From positions 1 through 16,929 of the forward strand of contig JAYTXY010000107.1 of the NCBI GenBank assembly GCA_043742705.1: a stretch of 16,929 nt of DNA, given 5' to 3'. Position 1 is the stretch's first letter. Each line of letters starts with the position of its first letter. This document shows positions 5,709-12,551 of the stretch, one piece after another. The position numbers and the translations under genes were made by a program. Origin of the DNA: JAPLDA01 sp043742705 (lineage in GTDB: Bacteria; Bacteroidota; Bacteroidia; AKYH767-A; 2013-40CM-41-45). A model generated the notes under the pieces. The model had not been told where the DNA came from and ran no database searches. It worked only from the letters and a program-made list of their open reading frames with translations.

Positions 5709-7571
5709 ATGAAGGGAACTAATAAAAAGAAGGTAAGTACTCAGGAAGAGTCTTCCTCGCAAAGGGTGATTGACAAAAAGTGGTTTCCGGTTGTTTTTTT
5801 TCTTCTTGCCTTCCTTGTTTATTTTAACACGATCTTTTTTGGATATTCGGGTGACGACAGCATTGTTACCTATAACAATTCATTTGTTCAGCAGGGTGTT
5901 TCTTCTTTTTCCGGGATTATTAAAAACGGAATGTTGAAAGGGTTGAACGGATCTAACATTGCAGAATATAGGCCTGTGACGATCCTGAGTTTTGCCATGG
6001 AAAAATCGATGTTTGGAAACAGCCCCAAAGTGAATCATTTTTTCAATGTTTTTTTATATGCTTTGTTATGTGCATTGCTTTTTATTTTTATGCGTAAAAT
6101 TCTCAAGCAGTATCCGCTTGTTGTGGCAGCACTGATAACGACTCTTTTCGTACTTCATCCCATCCATACGGAAGTAGTTGCAAACATAAAAAGCAGGGAT
6201 GAGATACTGTGTATGCTGTTTGGTCTGCTTTCGCTTAATTATATTTTTGAATACCAACAAAGCAGCCAGAATCGTTTTCTCATTTACAGTTATATTACTT
6301 TTTTTCTTTGCCTTCTTAGTAAGGAAAATGGATATGCTTACATTGGGCTGATACCTTTGGTTTTGTATTTTTTCAGTGATTCAACATTCAAGAGAGTTGT
6401 ACTTCTTACGCTTCCTTTTTTTGCAATCGCAGGTTTGAGTATTTTGATCAGAATGAATGTTCTCGACTCATTTTTCTTAACCGGAAAATTAACGATGATG
6501 GAGAATTCATTGCTGGCAGCAACAACCAGCGGAGATATGCTTGCAACAAATTTCACGATGTTGTTTCATCAACTCTGGTTGTTGTTTTTTCCTCTTACAC
6601 TTTCATGGGATTATTCCTTTAACGAGTTTCCTGTCGTGGGTTGGAATGATCTTAAGGCAGTTCTGTCATTGCTGATTCATTTAGGTTTATTATCAATTGC
6701 CATCCTTGGGTTAAAAAAGAAAAATATTTTTTCATTTATCATCCTGTTTTATTTTATTAGTTCATTCATAACTTCAAACCTGGTAATTAAAATCGGATCA
6801 TCTTTTGGAGAACGTTTCTTGTTCACTCCATCACTTGCATTTTGTATGGGTCTGCTTTTCTTGCTGGCAAAACTTTTTTCCGTTGATCCTGAAAAGAAGG
6901 AACTGCCAGGTAGTTCTCCCATCTTCAAAATTTTGGCTGTAGTTTTTTTGCTCTATTCACTCAAGACCATTAGCAGGAACCGAGATTGGAAGGATAGTGA
7001 ATCTCTTTTCGCATCAGGGGTAGAAACGTCACCGAATAGCATTCGCACGCATAACCTCTACGCGAACTCATTGCGTCAGAAAGCAGCATCAATTCCTGAC
7101 ATGGAGCAGAAGAGGGAATTATTGAAAACTGCAATCGATGAATTCCAAAAGGGTCTCGCTATTTATCCCAATTCGGGAACGTATTATGAGTTGGGGTTAA
7201 TTTATTATTCGCTGGGAGATACAGGTAGCACAGCGGAAATGTTTAAAAGAGCATTGCAATTACAGCCTGATTTTGTTCAGGCATTAAATAATTACGGACT
7301 TATTTTGTTCAACAAAAAGGAATATGTGAATGCATTGGGCAATTTTAAACGAGCAGTTGAAAAGGATCCCGGTCATGTAAGGGCTTTAGCCGGTGTGGCT
7401 GCCTGCTATCAAAAACTGAATGACTACGGGAATGCCATAGTGTATTACGAAAGGGCGATTCAACTTAGTCCAGCGAATGCTAACTTCTCATCGAATCTTT
7501 CCGCTCTCTACTCACACATGGGTGATACCGCAAAGGCGAATTTTTATTCCCGGCTGACTCAGTCGCATTAA
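5709..7571 (+). CDS. TMTC-like GT-C family membrane protein with C-terminal TPRs (putative glycosyltransferase)
   Basis: The protein has 620 residues. A charged N-terminus is followed by about ten hydrophobic segments up to residue 418, beginning at about 25-45. The first external loop has an acidic pair, D49-D50 in YSGDDS, and later a conserved-looking EYRPV (86-90). HPIHTEVVANIKSRDE (150-165), LLSKENGYAY (202-211), FGERFLFTPSLAF (366-378) and RNRDWKDSESLF (423-434) match the pattern of eukaryotic TMTC O-mannosyltransferases and their bacterial homologues. Residues about 465-615 hold roughly four TPR units. By family, the membrane part would move a sugar from a lipid carrier and the TPRs would select or hold the acceptor. 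Donor and acceptor are unknown. It stands alone between pdhB and hppA. A weak promoter-like TACTTTTA lies at 5684-5691. Confidence 0.75.
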   Translation: MKGTNKKKVSTQEESSSQRVIDKKWFPVVFFLLAFLVYFNTIFFGYSGDDSIVTYNNSFVQQGVSSFSGIIKNGMLKGLNGSNIAEYRPVTILSFAMEKSMFGNSPKVNHFFNVFLYALLCALLFIFMRKILKQYPLVVAALITTLFVLHPIHTEVVANIKSRDEILCMLFGLLSLNYIFEYQQSSQNRFLIYSYITFFLCLLSKENGYAYIGLIPLVLYFFSDSTFKRVVLLTLPFFAIAGLSILIRMNVLDSFFLTGKLTMMENSLLAATTSGDMLATNFTMLFHQLWLLFFPLTLSWDYSFNEFPVVGWNDLKAVLSLLIHLGLLSIAILGLKKKNIFSFIILFYFISSFITSNLVIKIGSSFGERFLFTPSLAFCMGLLFLLAKLFSVDPEKKELPGSSPIFKILAVVFLLYSLKTISRNRDWKDSESLFASGVETSPNSIRTHNLYANSLRQKAASIPDMEQKRELLKTAIDEFQKGLAIYPNSGTYYELGLIYYSLGDTGSTAEMFKRALQLQPDFVQALNNYGLILFNKKEYVNALGNFKRAVEKDPGHVRALAGVAACYQKLNDYGNAIVYYERAIQLSPANANFSSNLSALYSHMGDTAKANFYSRLTQSH

Positions 7572-7594
7572 GCTTTTAGCGATTTAATCACACG

Positions 7595-7625
7595 TTTGCA
7601 TTTTTTCTTTATTAATTTACCTTTG
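7595..7625 (+). promoter_or_regulatory. Bacteroidota-type promoter for hppA
   Basis: TTTG at 7595-7598 and TACCTTTG at 7618-7625 are separated by 19 bases, a close match to the phylum's -33 / -7 promoter. Transcription would start near 7632 and give a leader of about 40 bases before the ATG at 7674. The -7 box continues as CAACCC, like the two ribosomal promoters in this window. Confidence 0.8.
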
Positions 7626-7673
7626 CAACCCTTTTAAAAAAAATCAACACACATAAATTTAAATTAATATCGT

Positions 7674-9974
7674 ATGGATAGTATTATTTACCTGGTGCCT
7701 GTATTGGCTGTTGTAGGTTTGTTATACATGGTGACAAGAGCCATGTGGGTGACGAAACAGGAAGCGGGCACCGACAGGATGAAGGAGATTGCAGGTTACA
7801 TTGCAGAAGGCGCGATGTCGTTTTTGAAAGCTGAATACCGCATTCTGGCTATTTATGTTGTGATTGCAGGAGCGGCTCTTGGATATCTTTCGCAGATTGT
7901 CGCCACATCCCACATACTGATCGTTGCTGCCTTTGTCATCGGATGCTTCTTTAGCGCGCTGGCAGGATTTGTCGGGATGCGTATTGCAACCAAAGCAAAT
8001 GTGCGTACCACGCATGCTGCCAGAACTTCTCTTGCGAAAGCGTTGAAAGTTTCTTTCACAGGAGGATCTGTAATGGGACTTGGAGTTGCAGGTCTTGCCG
8101 TTCTAGGATTAAGCATGCTCTTTATTTTCTTCTTCAATTTCTTTATGCAAGGATCACTTGCCAATGGCGGTTATGAAACCATGACACGCGTGTTGGAAGT
8201 GCTTGCAGGTTTTTCTTTAGGCGCAGAAAGCATTGCGTTGTTTGCACGAGTAGGAGGAGGAATTTATACAAAAGCCGCTGACGTTGGAGCTGACCTTGTC
8301 GGTAAAGTAGAAGCAGGAATTCCTGAAGATGATCCTCGTAATCCGGCGACCATTGCAGATAACGTTGGTGATAATGTTGGTGATGTAGCAGGTATGGGAG
8401 CTGATCTTTTCGGATCGTATGTTGCCACAGTACTTGCTTCAATGGTTCTTGGTAATTATTTAATCAGGGATTTTATTACTGCGAATTCAAATTATGATGC
8501 AATTCCTTTTCATGGACTTGGACCGATATTTCTTCCGCTCTGCATTGCTGCAATAGGAATCATTGCTTCCATTCTCGGAACATTTTTAGTGCATGTAAAG
8601 GACAATGGTACTGCAAACATTAATTCAGTTCAGCGTGCGTTGAACATGGGCAACTGGGTGTCTATTATTCTTTCATTGATTGGTTCGTACTTCCTCATTA
8701 ACATGATGCTTCCTGAATCGATGACCATTACTGTTTTTAATAATGGTGAATTCGGAACGATGGTCACCACCAGTGCGAGAGTTTTTTATGCTGTTATCAT
8801 CGGGATGTTTGTTGGTGCAGCCATTTCATTCATCACAGAATATTTCACCGGACTTGGAAAAAAACCTGTCATGGGCATTGTTCAGAAATCAGGAACAGGT
8901 GCTGCAACAAACATCATTGCGGGATTGGGAACAGGAATGTTGTCAACGGCAATGCCTGTCGTGCTTTTTGCAGGAGCCATTTGGAGTGCATATGCTTTTG
9001 CAGGATTTTATGGAGTTGGTATTGCAGCATCAGCGATGATGGCAAATACTGCAATGCAATTGGCAATTGATGCATTCGGTCCTATTGCTGATAATGCAGG
9101 AGGTATTGCAGAGATGAGTGAATTACCCGGAGAAGTTCGCGAACGAACGGATGTACTTGATACGGTCGGGAACACCACGGCTGCGATCGGAAAAGGATTT
9201 GCCATTGCTTCCGCTGCATTAACGGCTCTTGCTTTGTTTGCAGCATACGTAACCATTACAGGCATTAAGGGAATAAATATTTTTGAAGCAAAAGTACTTT
9301 CAGCGTTGTTCATCGGGGGAATGATTCCTGTTGTGTTCTCTGCGCTTGCTATGAACTCTGTTGGTCGTGCTGCGATGGACATGGTGAATGAAGTGCGCAG
9401 GCAGTTCAAGTCGATTCCGGGAATTATGGAAGGAACAGGAAAGCCTGAATATGGAAAATGTGTAGAGATCTCTACCAAGGCTGCATTGCGTGAAATGTTA
9501 TTACCTGGTTGCATCACAATTGTAACTCCCGTTTTAGTCGGACTGATCATGGGGGCGGAAGCATTGGGCGCATACATGGCTGGTGTAACGGTAAGCGGTG
9601 TGGTATGGGCAATCTTCCAGAACAATGCTGGCGGTGCATGGGACAATGCAAAAAAATCTTTTGAGAAAGGTGTAGAGATTAATGGTGAGATGTACTATAA
9701 AAAATCGGAGCCGCATAAGGCTGCTGTGGTTGGTGATACAGTTGGTGATCCGTTCAAAGATACTTCAGGCCCTTCGATGAACATCCTGATCAAACTTTCT
9801 TGTCTTGTGGGATTAACGCTTGCTCCGCTGCTTCATGAGCATAGTGTTGCAAAGGCTGAAGCTGCGCCTAGAGAAATAAATCAATCCATAAATAAATCAG
9901 GAGACATTCGTGCTTTGAACGGAACATCCCCGGTTGAGGCGAAGATTGAGTTTTCTGTTAAGTCGAGTAAGTAA
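7674..9974 (+). CDS. hppA: Membrane-bound pyrophosphatase, K+-dependent, probable H+ pump
   Basis: The protein has 766 residues and about 16 hydrophobic segments. It couples hydrolysis of pyrophosphate from biosynthesis to ion export across the inner membrane. Substrate-site strings are intact: GGGIYTKAADVGADLVGK (194-211), DDPRNPATIADNVGDNVGD (219-237), DNAGGIAEMSEL (473-484) and GDTVGDPFKDTSGPSMN (687-703). In GNTTAAIGKG (499-508) the residues A503 and G506 are those of K+-dependent enzymes; K+-independent ones have Lys and Thr there. The usual helix-6 gate Glu is absent (DLFGSYV at 244-250), but a Glu is at 185 in SLGAESIALF. As I recall, a Glu at this place occurs in Flavobacterium-type H+ pumps, so H+ pumping is inferred. 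A hydrophilic tail of about 45 residues ends the protein. Confidence 0.95.
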   Translation: MDSIIYLVPVLAVVGLLYMVTRAMWVTKQEAGTDRMKEIAGYIAEGAMSFLKAEYRILAIYVVIAGAALGYLSQIVATSHILIVAAFVIGCFFSALAGFVGMRIATKANVRTTHAARTSLAKALKVSFTGGSVMGLGVAGLAVLGLSMLFIFFFNFFMQGSLANGGYETMTRVLEVLAGFSLGAESIALFARVGGGIYTKAADVGADLVGKVEAGIPEDDPRNPATIADNVGDNVGDVAGMGADLFGSYVATVLASMVLGNYLIRDFITANSNYDAIPFHGLGPIFLPLCIAAIGIIASILGTFLVHVKDNGTANINSVQRALNMGNWVSIILSLIGSYFLINMMLPESMTITVFNNGEFGTMVTTSARVFYAVIIGMFVGAAISFITEYFTGLGKKPVMGIVQKSGTGAATNIIAGLGTGMLSTAMPVVLFAGAIWSAYAFAGFYGVGIAASAMMANTAMQLAIDAFGPIADNAGGIAEMSELPGEVRERTDVLDTVGNTTAAIGKGFAIASAALTALALFAAYVTITGIKGINIFEAKVLSALFIGGMIPVVFSALAMNSVGRAAMDMVNEVRRQFKSIPGIMEGTGKPEYGKCVEISTKAALREMLLPGCITIVTPVLVGLIMGAEALGAYMAGVTVSGVVWAIFQNNAGGAWDNAKKSFEKGVEINGEMYYKKSEPHKAAVVGDTVGDPFKDTSGPSMNILIKLSCLVGLTLAPLLHEHSVAKAEAAPREINQSINKSGDIRALNGTSPVEAKIEFSVKSSK

Positions 9975-10040
9975 TTTTCAAAGAAAAATCAGCTTAAACG
10001 ATTGCATTGAAAATCCGGGAAAGTTAATTTCGGGTTGGTC

Positions 10041-10071
10041 TTGCTCGGTGTAAATTGTTTTTATACATTTG
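10041..10071 (+). promoter_or_regulatory. Bacteroidota-type promoter for rpsF-rpsR-rplI
   Basis: TTG at 10041-10043 and TACATTTG at 10064-10071 are 20 bases apart, fitting the -33 / -7 consensus. The box continues as CGTCCCTTAAAA. Transcription would start near 10078, giving a leader of about 35 bases before rpsF. No recognisable S6:S18-binding leader fold is present in that short leader. Confidence 0.75.
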
Positions 10072-10112
10072 CGTCCCTTAAAAAAATTAAACTGTAAAAC
10101 TTAAATTACAAC

Positions 10113-10475
10113 ATGCCAAACCAATATGAAACAGTATTCATCATGACGCCTGTTCTTTCAGAAGAGCAGATGATGGAAACTGTTGCTAAATTCAAGAAAA
10201 TCCTCACCGACAACGGTACCGAGATTGTTCATGAGAACAATTGGGGATTGCGTAAACTGGCTTACCCGATCCAGAAAAAAAACACCGGGTTTTATTACCT
10301 CATTGAGTACAAAGCTCCGGGTGAACTGATCGGTAAGGTAGAAACCGAATTCAAACGTGACGAGCGCATCATGCGTTTCCTCACGATTGCATTGGACAGG
10401 CACGCTATCGCTTACAATGAAAAGAAGCGTAAGAATGCTGCCGCGAAAAAAGAAGAAGAAACCACAGTCGCTTAA
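10113..10475 (+). CDS. rpsF: 30S ribosomal protein bS6
   Basis: The protein has 120 residues and starts MPNQYETVFIMTPVLSEEQM. The central WGLRKLAYPIQKKNTGFYYL and the later FKRDERIMRFLTIALDRHA are typical of bS6. The C-terminus is a Lys/Glu-rich tail (KKRKNAAAKKEEE and onward), usual in the family. It binds bS18 on the platform of the 30S subunit. In Bacteroidota ribosomes bS6, bS18 and bS21 have been described as surrounding the anti-Shine-Dalgarno tail of 16S rRNA. It is the first gene of a three-gene operon, 12 bases before rpsR. No Shine-Dalgarno sequence precedes it. Confidence 0.96.
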   Translation: MPNQYETVFIMTPVLSEEQMMETVAKFKKILTDNGTEIVHENNWGLRKLAYPIQKKNTGFYYLIEYKAPGELIGKVETEFKRDERIMRFLTIALDRHAIAYNEKKRKNAAAKKEEETTVA

Positions 10476-10487
10476 AAACCCAGAACC

Positions 10488-10754
10488 ATGGCTACATCGA
10501 ATGAAGTACGTTACCTCAACCCACCATCGGTTGACGTGTCAAGAAAAAAATATTGCCGTTTCAGAAAAAACGGAATCAAGTATATTGATTACAAGGATGC
10601 AAATTTCCTGATGAGATTTGTCAATGAGCAGGGAAAAGTTCTTCCGCGCAGACTTACAGGAACGTCTCTGAAATATCAGCGTAAAGTAGGACAAGCCATC
10701 AAACGTGCAAGACATCTTTCGTTGATGCCTTATGTATCCGATCTTTTAAAATAA
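10488..10754 (+). CDS. rpsR: 30S ribosomal protein bS18
   Basis: The protein has 88 residues. KKYCRFRKNGIKYIDYKDAN (20-39) is the recognisable bS18 core, and the C-terminal RRLTGTSLKYQRKVGQAIKR binds 16S rRNA and bS6. It directly follows rpsF with a 12-base gap and precedes rplI, the common bacterial order. No ssb or priB gene lies between, unlike in some other phyla. The spacer after it carries a short repeat island. The start ATG at 10488 matches the family start and has no Shine-Dalgarno sequence. Confidence 0.96.
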   Translation: MATSNEVRYLNPPSVDVSRKKYCRFRKNGIKYIDYKDANFLMRFVNEQGKVLPRRLTGTSLKYQRKVGQAIKRARHLSLMPYVSDLLK

Positions 10755-10765
10755 AATATTAATAA

Positions 10766-10806
10766 CGGATTTCAAATTCAAAATTTTAAATCCGAAATTC
10801 GAAATT
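10766..10806. repeat. Short AT-rich repeat island between rpsR and rplI
   Basis: CGGATTT (10766-10772) and AAATCCG (10788-10794) are inverted around 15 bases. CGAAATT is tandemly duplicated at 10793-10799 and 10800-10806. Intervening words (TTCAAAT, TCAAAAT, TTTAAATC) are variants with a 7-8 base spacing. It fills most of the 55-base spacer and ends three bases before the rplI ATG. Confidence 0.7.
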
Positions 10807-10809
10807 AAA

Positions 10810-11256
10810 ATGGAAGTAATTCTCAAACAAGACTTAGATAACCTCGGTTATGCCGATGAGATCGTGAAGGTAAAACCGGGATACGGACGTAATTATTTGA
10901 TTCCACGCGGACTTGCAACTATTGCAACCGAGTCGAACAAAAAAATGCTTGCTGAAACCGTTAAGCAACGTGCTCACAAAGCTCAGAAGATAAGAGGCGA
11001 AGCTGAATCAGTAGCTAAACAACTGGAGGCAATGGTTCTTAAAATCGGTGCTAAAGTTGGTGACAGTGGAAAGATCTACGGTTCAATCACTGCACTTCAA
11101 ATTGCTGACGCATTGGCAAAGCACAACGTAATTGTAGAACGTAAAAAGATTCACCTGGACGAAGATCATATCAAAGCTCTCGGTACTTACACTGCTACTG
11201 TTAATCTTCACAAAGATTTAAAAGTGAAAGTGACCTTCGAAGTGGTTGCTGAGTAA
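10810..11256 (+). CDS. rplI: 50S ribosomal protein bL9
   Basis: The protein has 148 residues. The N-terminal domain MEVILKQDLDNLGYADEIVK, followed by VKPGYGRNYLIPRGLA (21-36), is the bL9 signature. A long connecting helix follows (about 41-75), then the C-terminal domain with GKIYGSITALQIADAL. bL9 lies at the base of the L1 stalk and has been linked to reading-frame maintenance. It is the last gene of rpsF-rpsR-rplI and is followed after 23 bases by a strong terminator hairpin. Confidence 0.96.
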   Translation: MEVILKQDLDNLGYADEIVKVKPGYGRNYLIPRGLATIATESNKKMLAETVKQRAHKAQKIRGEAESVAKQLEAMVLKIGAKVGDSGKIYGSITALQIADALAKHNVIVERKKIHLDEDHIKALGTYTATVNLHKDLKVKVTFEVVAE

Positions 11257-11279
11257 CCAAGTGTTCTCATAAAAAACGG

Positions 11280-11316
11280 AAAGCGTGCTGAATTTTTTTC
11301 AGGGCGCTTTTTGTTT
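11280..11316 (+). terminator. Intrinsic terminator of rpsF-rpsR-rplI
   Basis: AAAGCGTGCTGAA (11280-11292) pairs with TTCAGGGCGCTTT (11298-11310) around a 5-T loop. This gives 13 positions with one G-G mismatch and one G-T wobble. A T-rich tail (TTTTTGTTTG) follows directly. It starts 23 bases after the rplI stop, so it should end the operon. Confidence 0.88.
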
Positions 11317-11508
11317 GTCTGAACGAAAAGGGTTGGCAAAAAAAGGGTTGATGTTCCTGTTTTTCGTCCGGAATTTTTGGCAACACAAAAAAGTTGATAA
11401 TTATCTTTAAAACGGAGATATTGAAGAACAAGATCACTGCTCGAACCATGAACTTTTCAGACAAGGATCTTGAAGATAAAAGATGTTGAAAATTTTTTAT
11501 CAACAAAC

Positions 11509-11538
11509 TTGGTAAATAAAAAAAATGATCTACCTTTG
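11509..11538 (+). promoter_or_regulatory. Bacteroidota-type promoter for the str-S10 operon
   Basis: TTG at 11509-11511 and TACCTTTG at 11531-11538 are separated by 19 bases, an excellent match to the -33 / -7 consensus. The box continues as CGTTCCCTAAAAA. The start would be near 11545, giving a leader of about 60 bases before rpsL. Confidence 0.82.
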
Positions 11539-11542
11539 CGTT

Positions 11543-11556
11543 CCCTAAAAATAGGG
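11543..11556 (+). promoter_or_regulatory. Small hairpin at the very start of the rpsL leader
   Basis: CCCTA (11543-11547) and TAGGG (11552-11556) form a 5-base stem with an AAAA loop. It lies at the predicted transcription start. It could be a short 5' stem on the message or chance, and no protein-binding role can be shown from sequence alone. Confidence 0.35.
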
Positions 11557-11604
11557 TAAAAACGCATTAATCACAGACCACTAAACTAATTCAAATACAA
11601 TAGA

Positions 11605-11985
11605 ATGCCTACAATACAGCAGTTAGTTCGAAAAGGACGCTCGAAACTTATGGATAAGAGCAAGTCACCAGCCTTGACTTCATGCCCGCAGCGCAGAGGT
11701 GTTTGTACACGTGTATATACGACCACTCCAAAGAAGCCAAATTCTGCGATGAGAAAAGTTGCCCGCGTGCGTCTTACCAATAAATATGAAGTAACTGCTT
11801 ATATCCCGGGAGAAGGTCACAATCTCCAGGAGCATAGTATTGTAATGATTCGCGGAGGCAGGGTAAAAGATCTTCCGGGAGTTCGTTACCACATTATTCG
11901 CGGTACACTCGATACAGCCGGTGTTGAAGGAAGAAAACAACAAAGAAGTAAATATGGTGCTAAGAGACCAAAAGCAGCAAAATAA
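11605..11985 (+). CDS. rpsL: 30S ribosomal protein uS12
   Basis: The protein has 126 residues. TTTPKKPNSAMRKVARVRLT (about 39-58) and GEGHNLQEHS (about 71-80), followed by GGRVKDLPGVRYHIIRG (about 85-101), are the conserved decoding-centre loops. The lysines in PKKPNS and GRVKDLPG, positions where streptomycin-resistance changes occur in other species, are the wild-type residues. uS12 sits at the decoding site of the 30S subunit. It is the first gene of a long operon read from the promoter at 11509-11538, and a 49-base spacer with a repeat island separates it from rpsG. Confidence 0.97.
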   Translation: MPTIQQLVRKGRSKLMDKSKSPALTSCPQRRGVCTRVYTTTPKKPNSAMRKVARVRLTNKYEVTAYIPGEGHNLQEHSIVMIRGGRVKDLPGVRYHIIRGTLDTAGVEGRKQQRSKYGAKRPKAAK

Positions 11986-12000
11986 TAATTTGAAAAATAA

Positions 12001-12024
12001 ATTAGCTAATTAGCTAATCAGCCA
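12001..12024. repeat. 8-base tandem repeat between rpsL and rpsG
   Basis: Three consecutive octamers are present: ATTAGCTA (12001-12008), ATTAGCTA (12009-12016) and ATCAGCCA (12017-12024, two changes). The core TTAGCTAA is itself palindromic. The repeat takes up half of the 49-base spacer and ends 10 bases before the rpsG ATG. Confidence 0.88.
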
Positions 12025-12034
12025 ATAAATAAAG

Positions 12035-12502
12035 ATGCGCAAGTCAAAACCAAAAAAAAGAATCCTGTTACCAGATCCGAAATTCCACGACACGTTGGTA
12101 ACTCGTTTTGTGAATAACCTGATGTACGGTGGAAAGAAAAGCACGGCATACGGAATCTTCTATTCAGCAATTGCTAAAGTAGAAGAGAAGACAAAAGAAA
12201 GCGGATTGGATATGTGGAAAAAAGCAATGACGAATGTAATGCCTACTGTAGAGGTAAAAAGCCGCAGAGTAGGTGGAGCAACGTTCCAGATTCCAAGTGA
12301 GATTCGCGCAGACAGAAAAGTTGCATTGACCATTAAATGGCTGATCAGCTACTCAAGAAACCGCAACGAGAAATCAATGGCGGAAAGACTGGCAGGAGAA
12401 ATTATCGCTGCTTCAAAGAATGAAGGTTCAGCAGTGAAGAAAAAAGAAGATACACATAAGATGGCAGAAGCGAACAAAGCGTTCTCTCATTTCAAAGCAT
12501 AA
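12035..12502 (+). CDS. rpsG: 30S ribosomal protein uS7
   Basis: The protein has 155 residues. It starts MRKSKPKKRILLPDPKFHD, followed by NNLMYGGKKSTAYGIFYSAI (28-47) and MPTVEVKSRRVGGATFQIP (69-87), which are uS7 signatures. The C-terminal part has AERLAGEIIAASKNEGSAVK and the helix ending AFSHF. It nucleates assembly of the 30S head and contacts the E site. It is the second gene of the str operon, with 49-base gaps on both sides. Confidence 0.97.
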   Translation: MRKSKPKKRILLPDPKFHDTLVTRFVNNLMYGGKKSTAYGIFYSAIAKVEEKTKESGLDMWKKAMTNVMPTVEVKSRRVGGATFQIPSEIRADRKVALTIKWLISYSRNRNEKSMAERLAGEIIAASKNEGSAVKKKEDTHKMAEANKAFSHFKA

Positions 12503-12539
12503 TTGATACAAACAAAACAAGAATTTTAGAACTGACTAC

Positions 12540-12546
12540 GGGGGAG
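12540..12546 (+). promoter_or_regulatory. Shine-Dalgarno-like sequence ahead of fusA
   Basis: GGGGGAG (12540-12546) includes GGAG and ends 5 bases before the fusA ATG, an ideal Shine-Dalgarno position. No neighbouring gene in the operon has a dedicated spacer-encoded match like this. In Bacteroidota the anti-Shine-Dalgarno tail is reported to be occluded, so its use here is uncertain. Confidence 0.55.
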
Positions 12547-12551
12547 AAAAC

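Larger units (their letters stand above)
11257..11604. other. Spacer between the bL9 operon and the str operon
   Basis: This 348-base stretch holds the rplI terminator at its left end and the rpsL promoter and leader at its right end. The middle (about 11320-11500) has no convincing gene. It shows a 10-base direct repeat, AAAAGGGTTG, at 11326-11335 and 11341-11350, and a 7-base inverted pair ACGAAAA/TTTTCGT at 11323-11329 and 11361-11367. I see nothing else with a clear role. Confidence 0.7.

Noticed and set aside
9008..9646. 212-codon open frame on the minus strand inside hppA
   Set aside because: It lies wholly opposite a fully conserved membrane pyrophosphatase and has the composition expected of an antisense shadow.
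10011..10036. Possible terminator after hppA (CCGGG...CGGG)
   Set aside because: The two halves do not pair well in antiparallel orientation and no T-run follows.
10072..10112. Search for an S6:S18-binding leader RNA before rpsF
   Set aside because: The leader after the predicted start is short and A-rich, with no hairpin carrying the expected CCG-type site.
11449..11490. Tiny open frame of 13 codons (MNFSDKDLEDKRC) before rpsL
   Set aside because: It lies upstream of the rpsL promoter, is not in a leader, and has no supporting signal.
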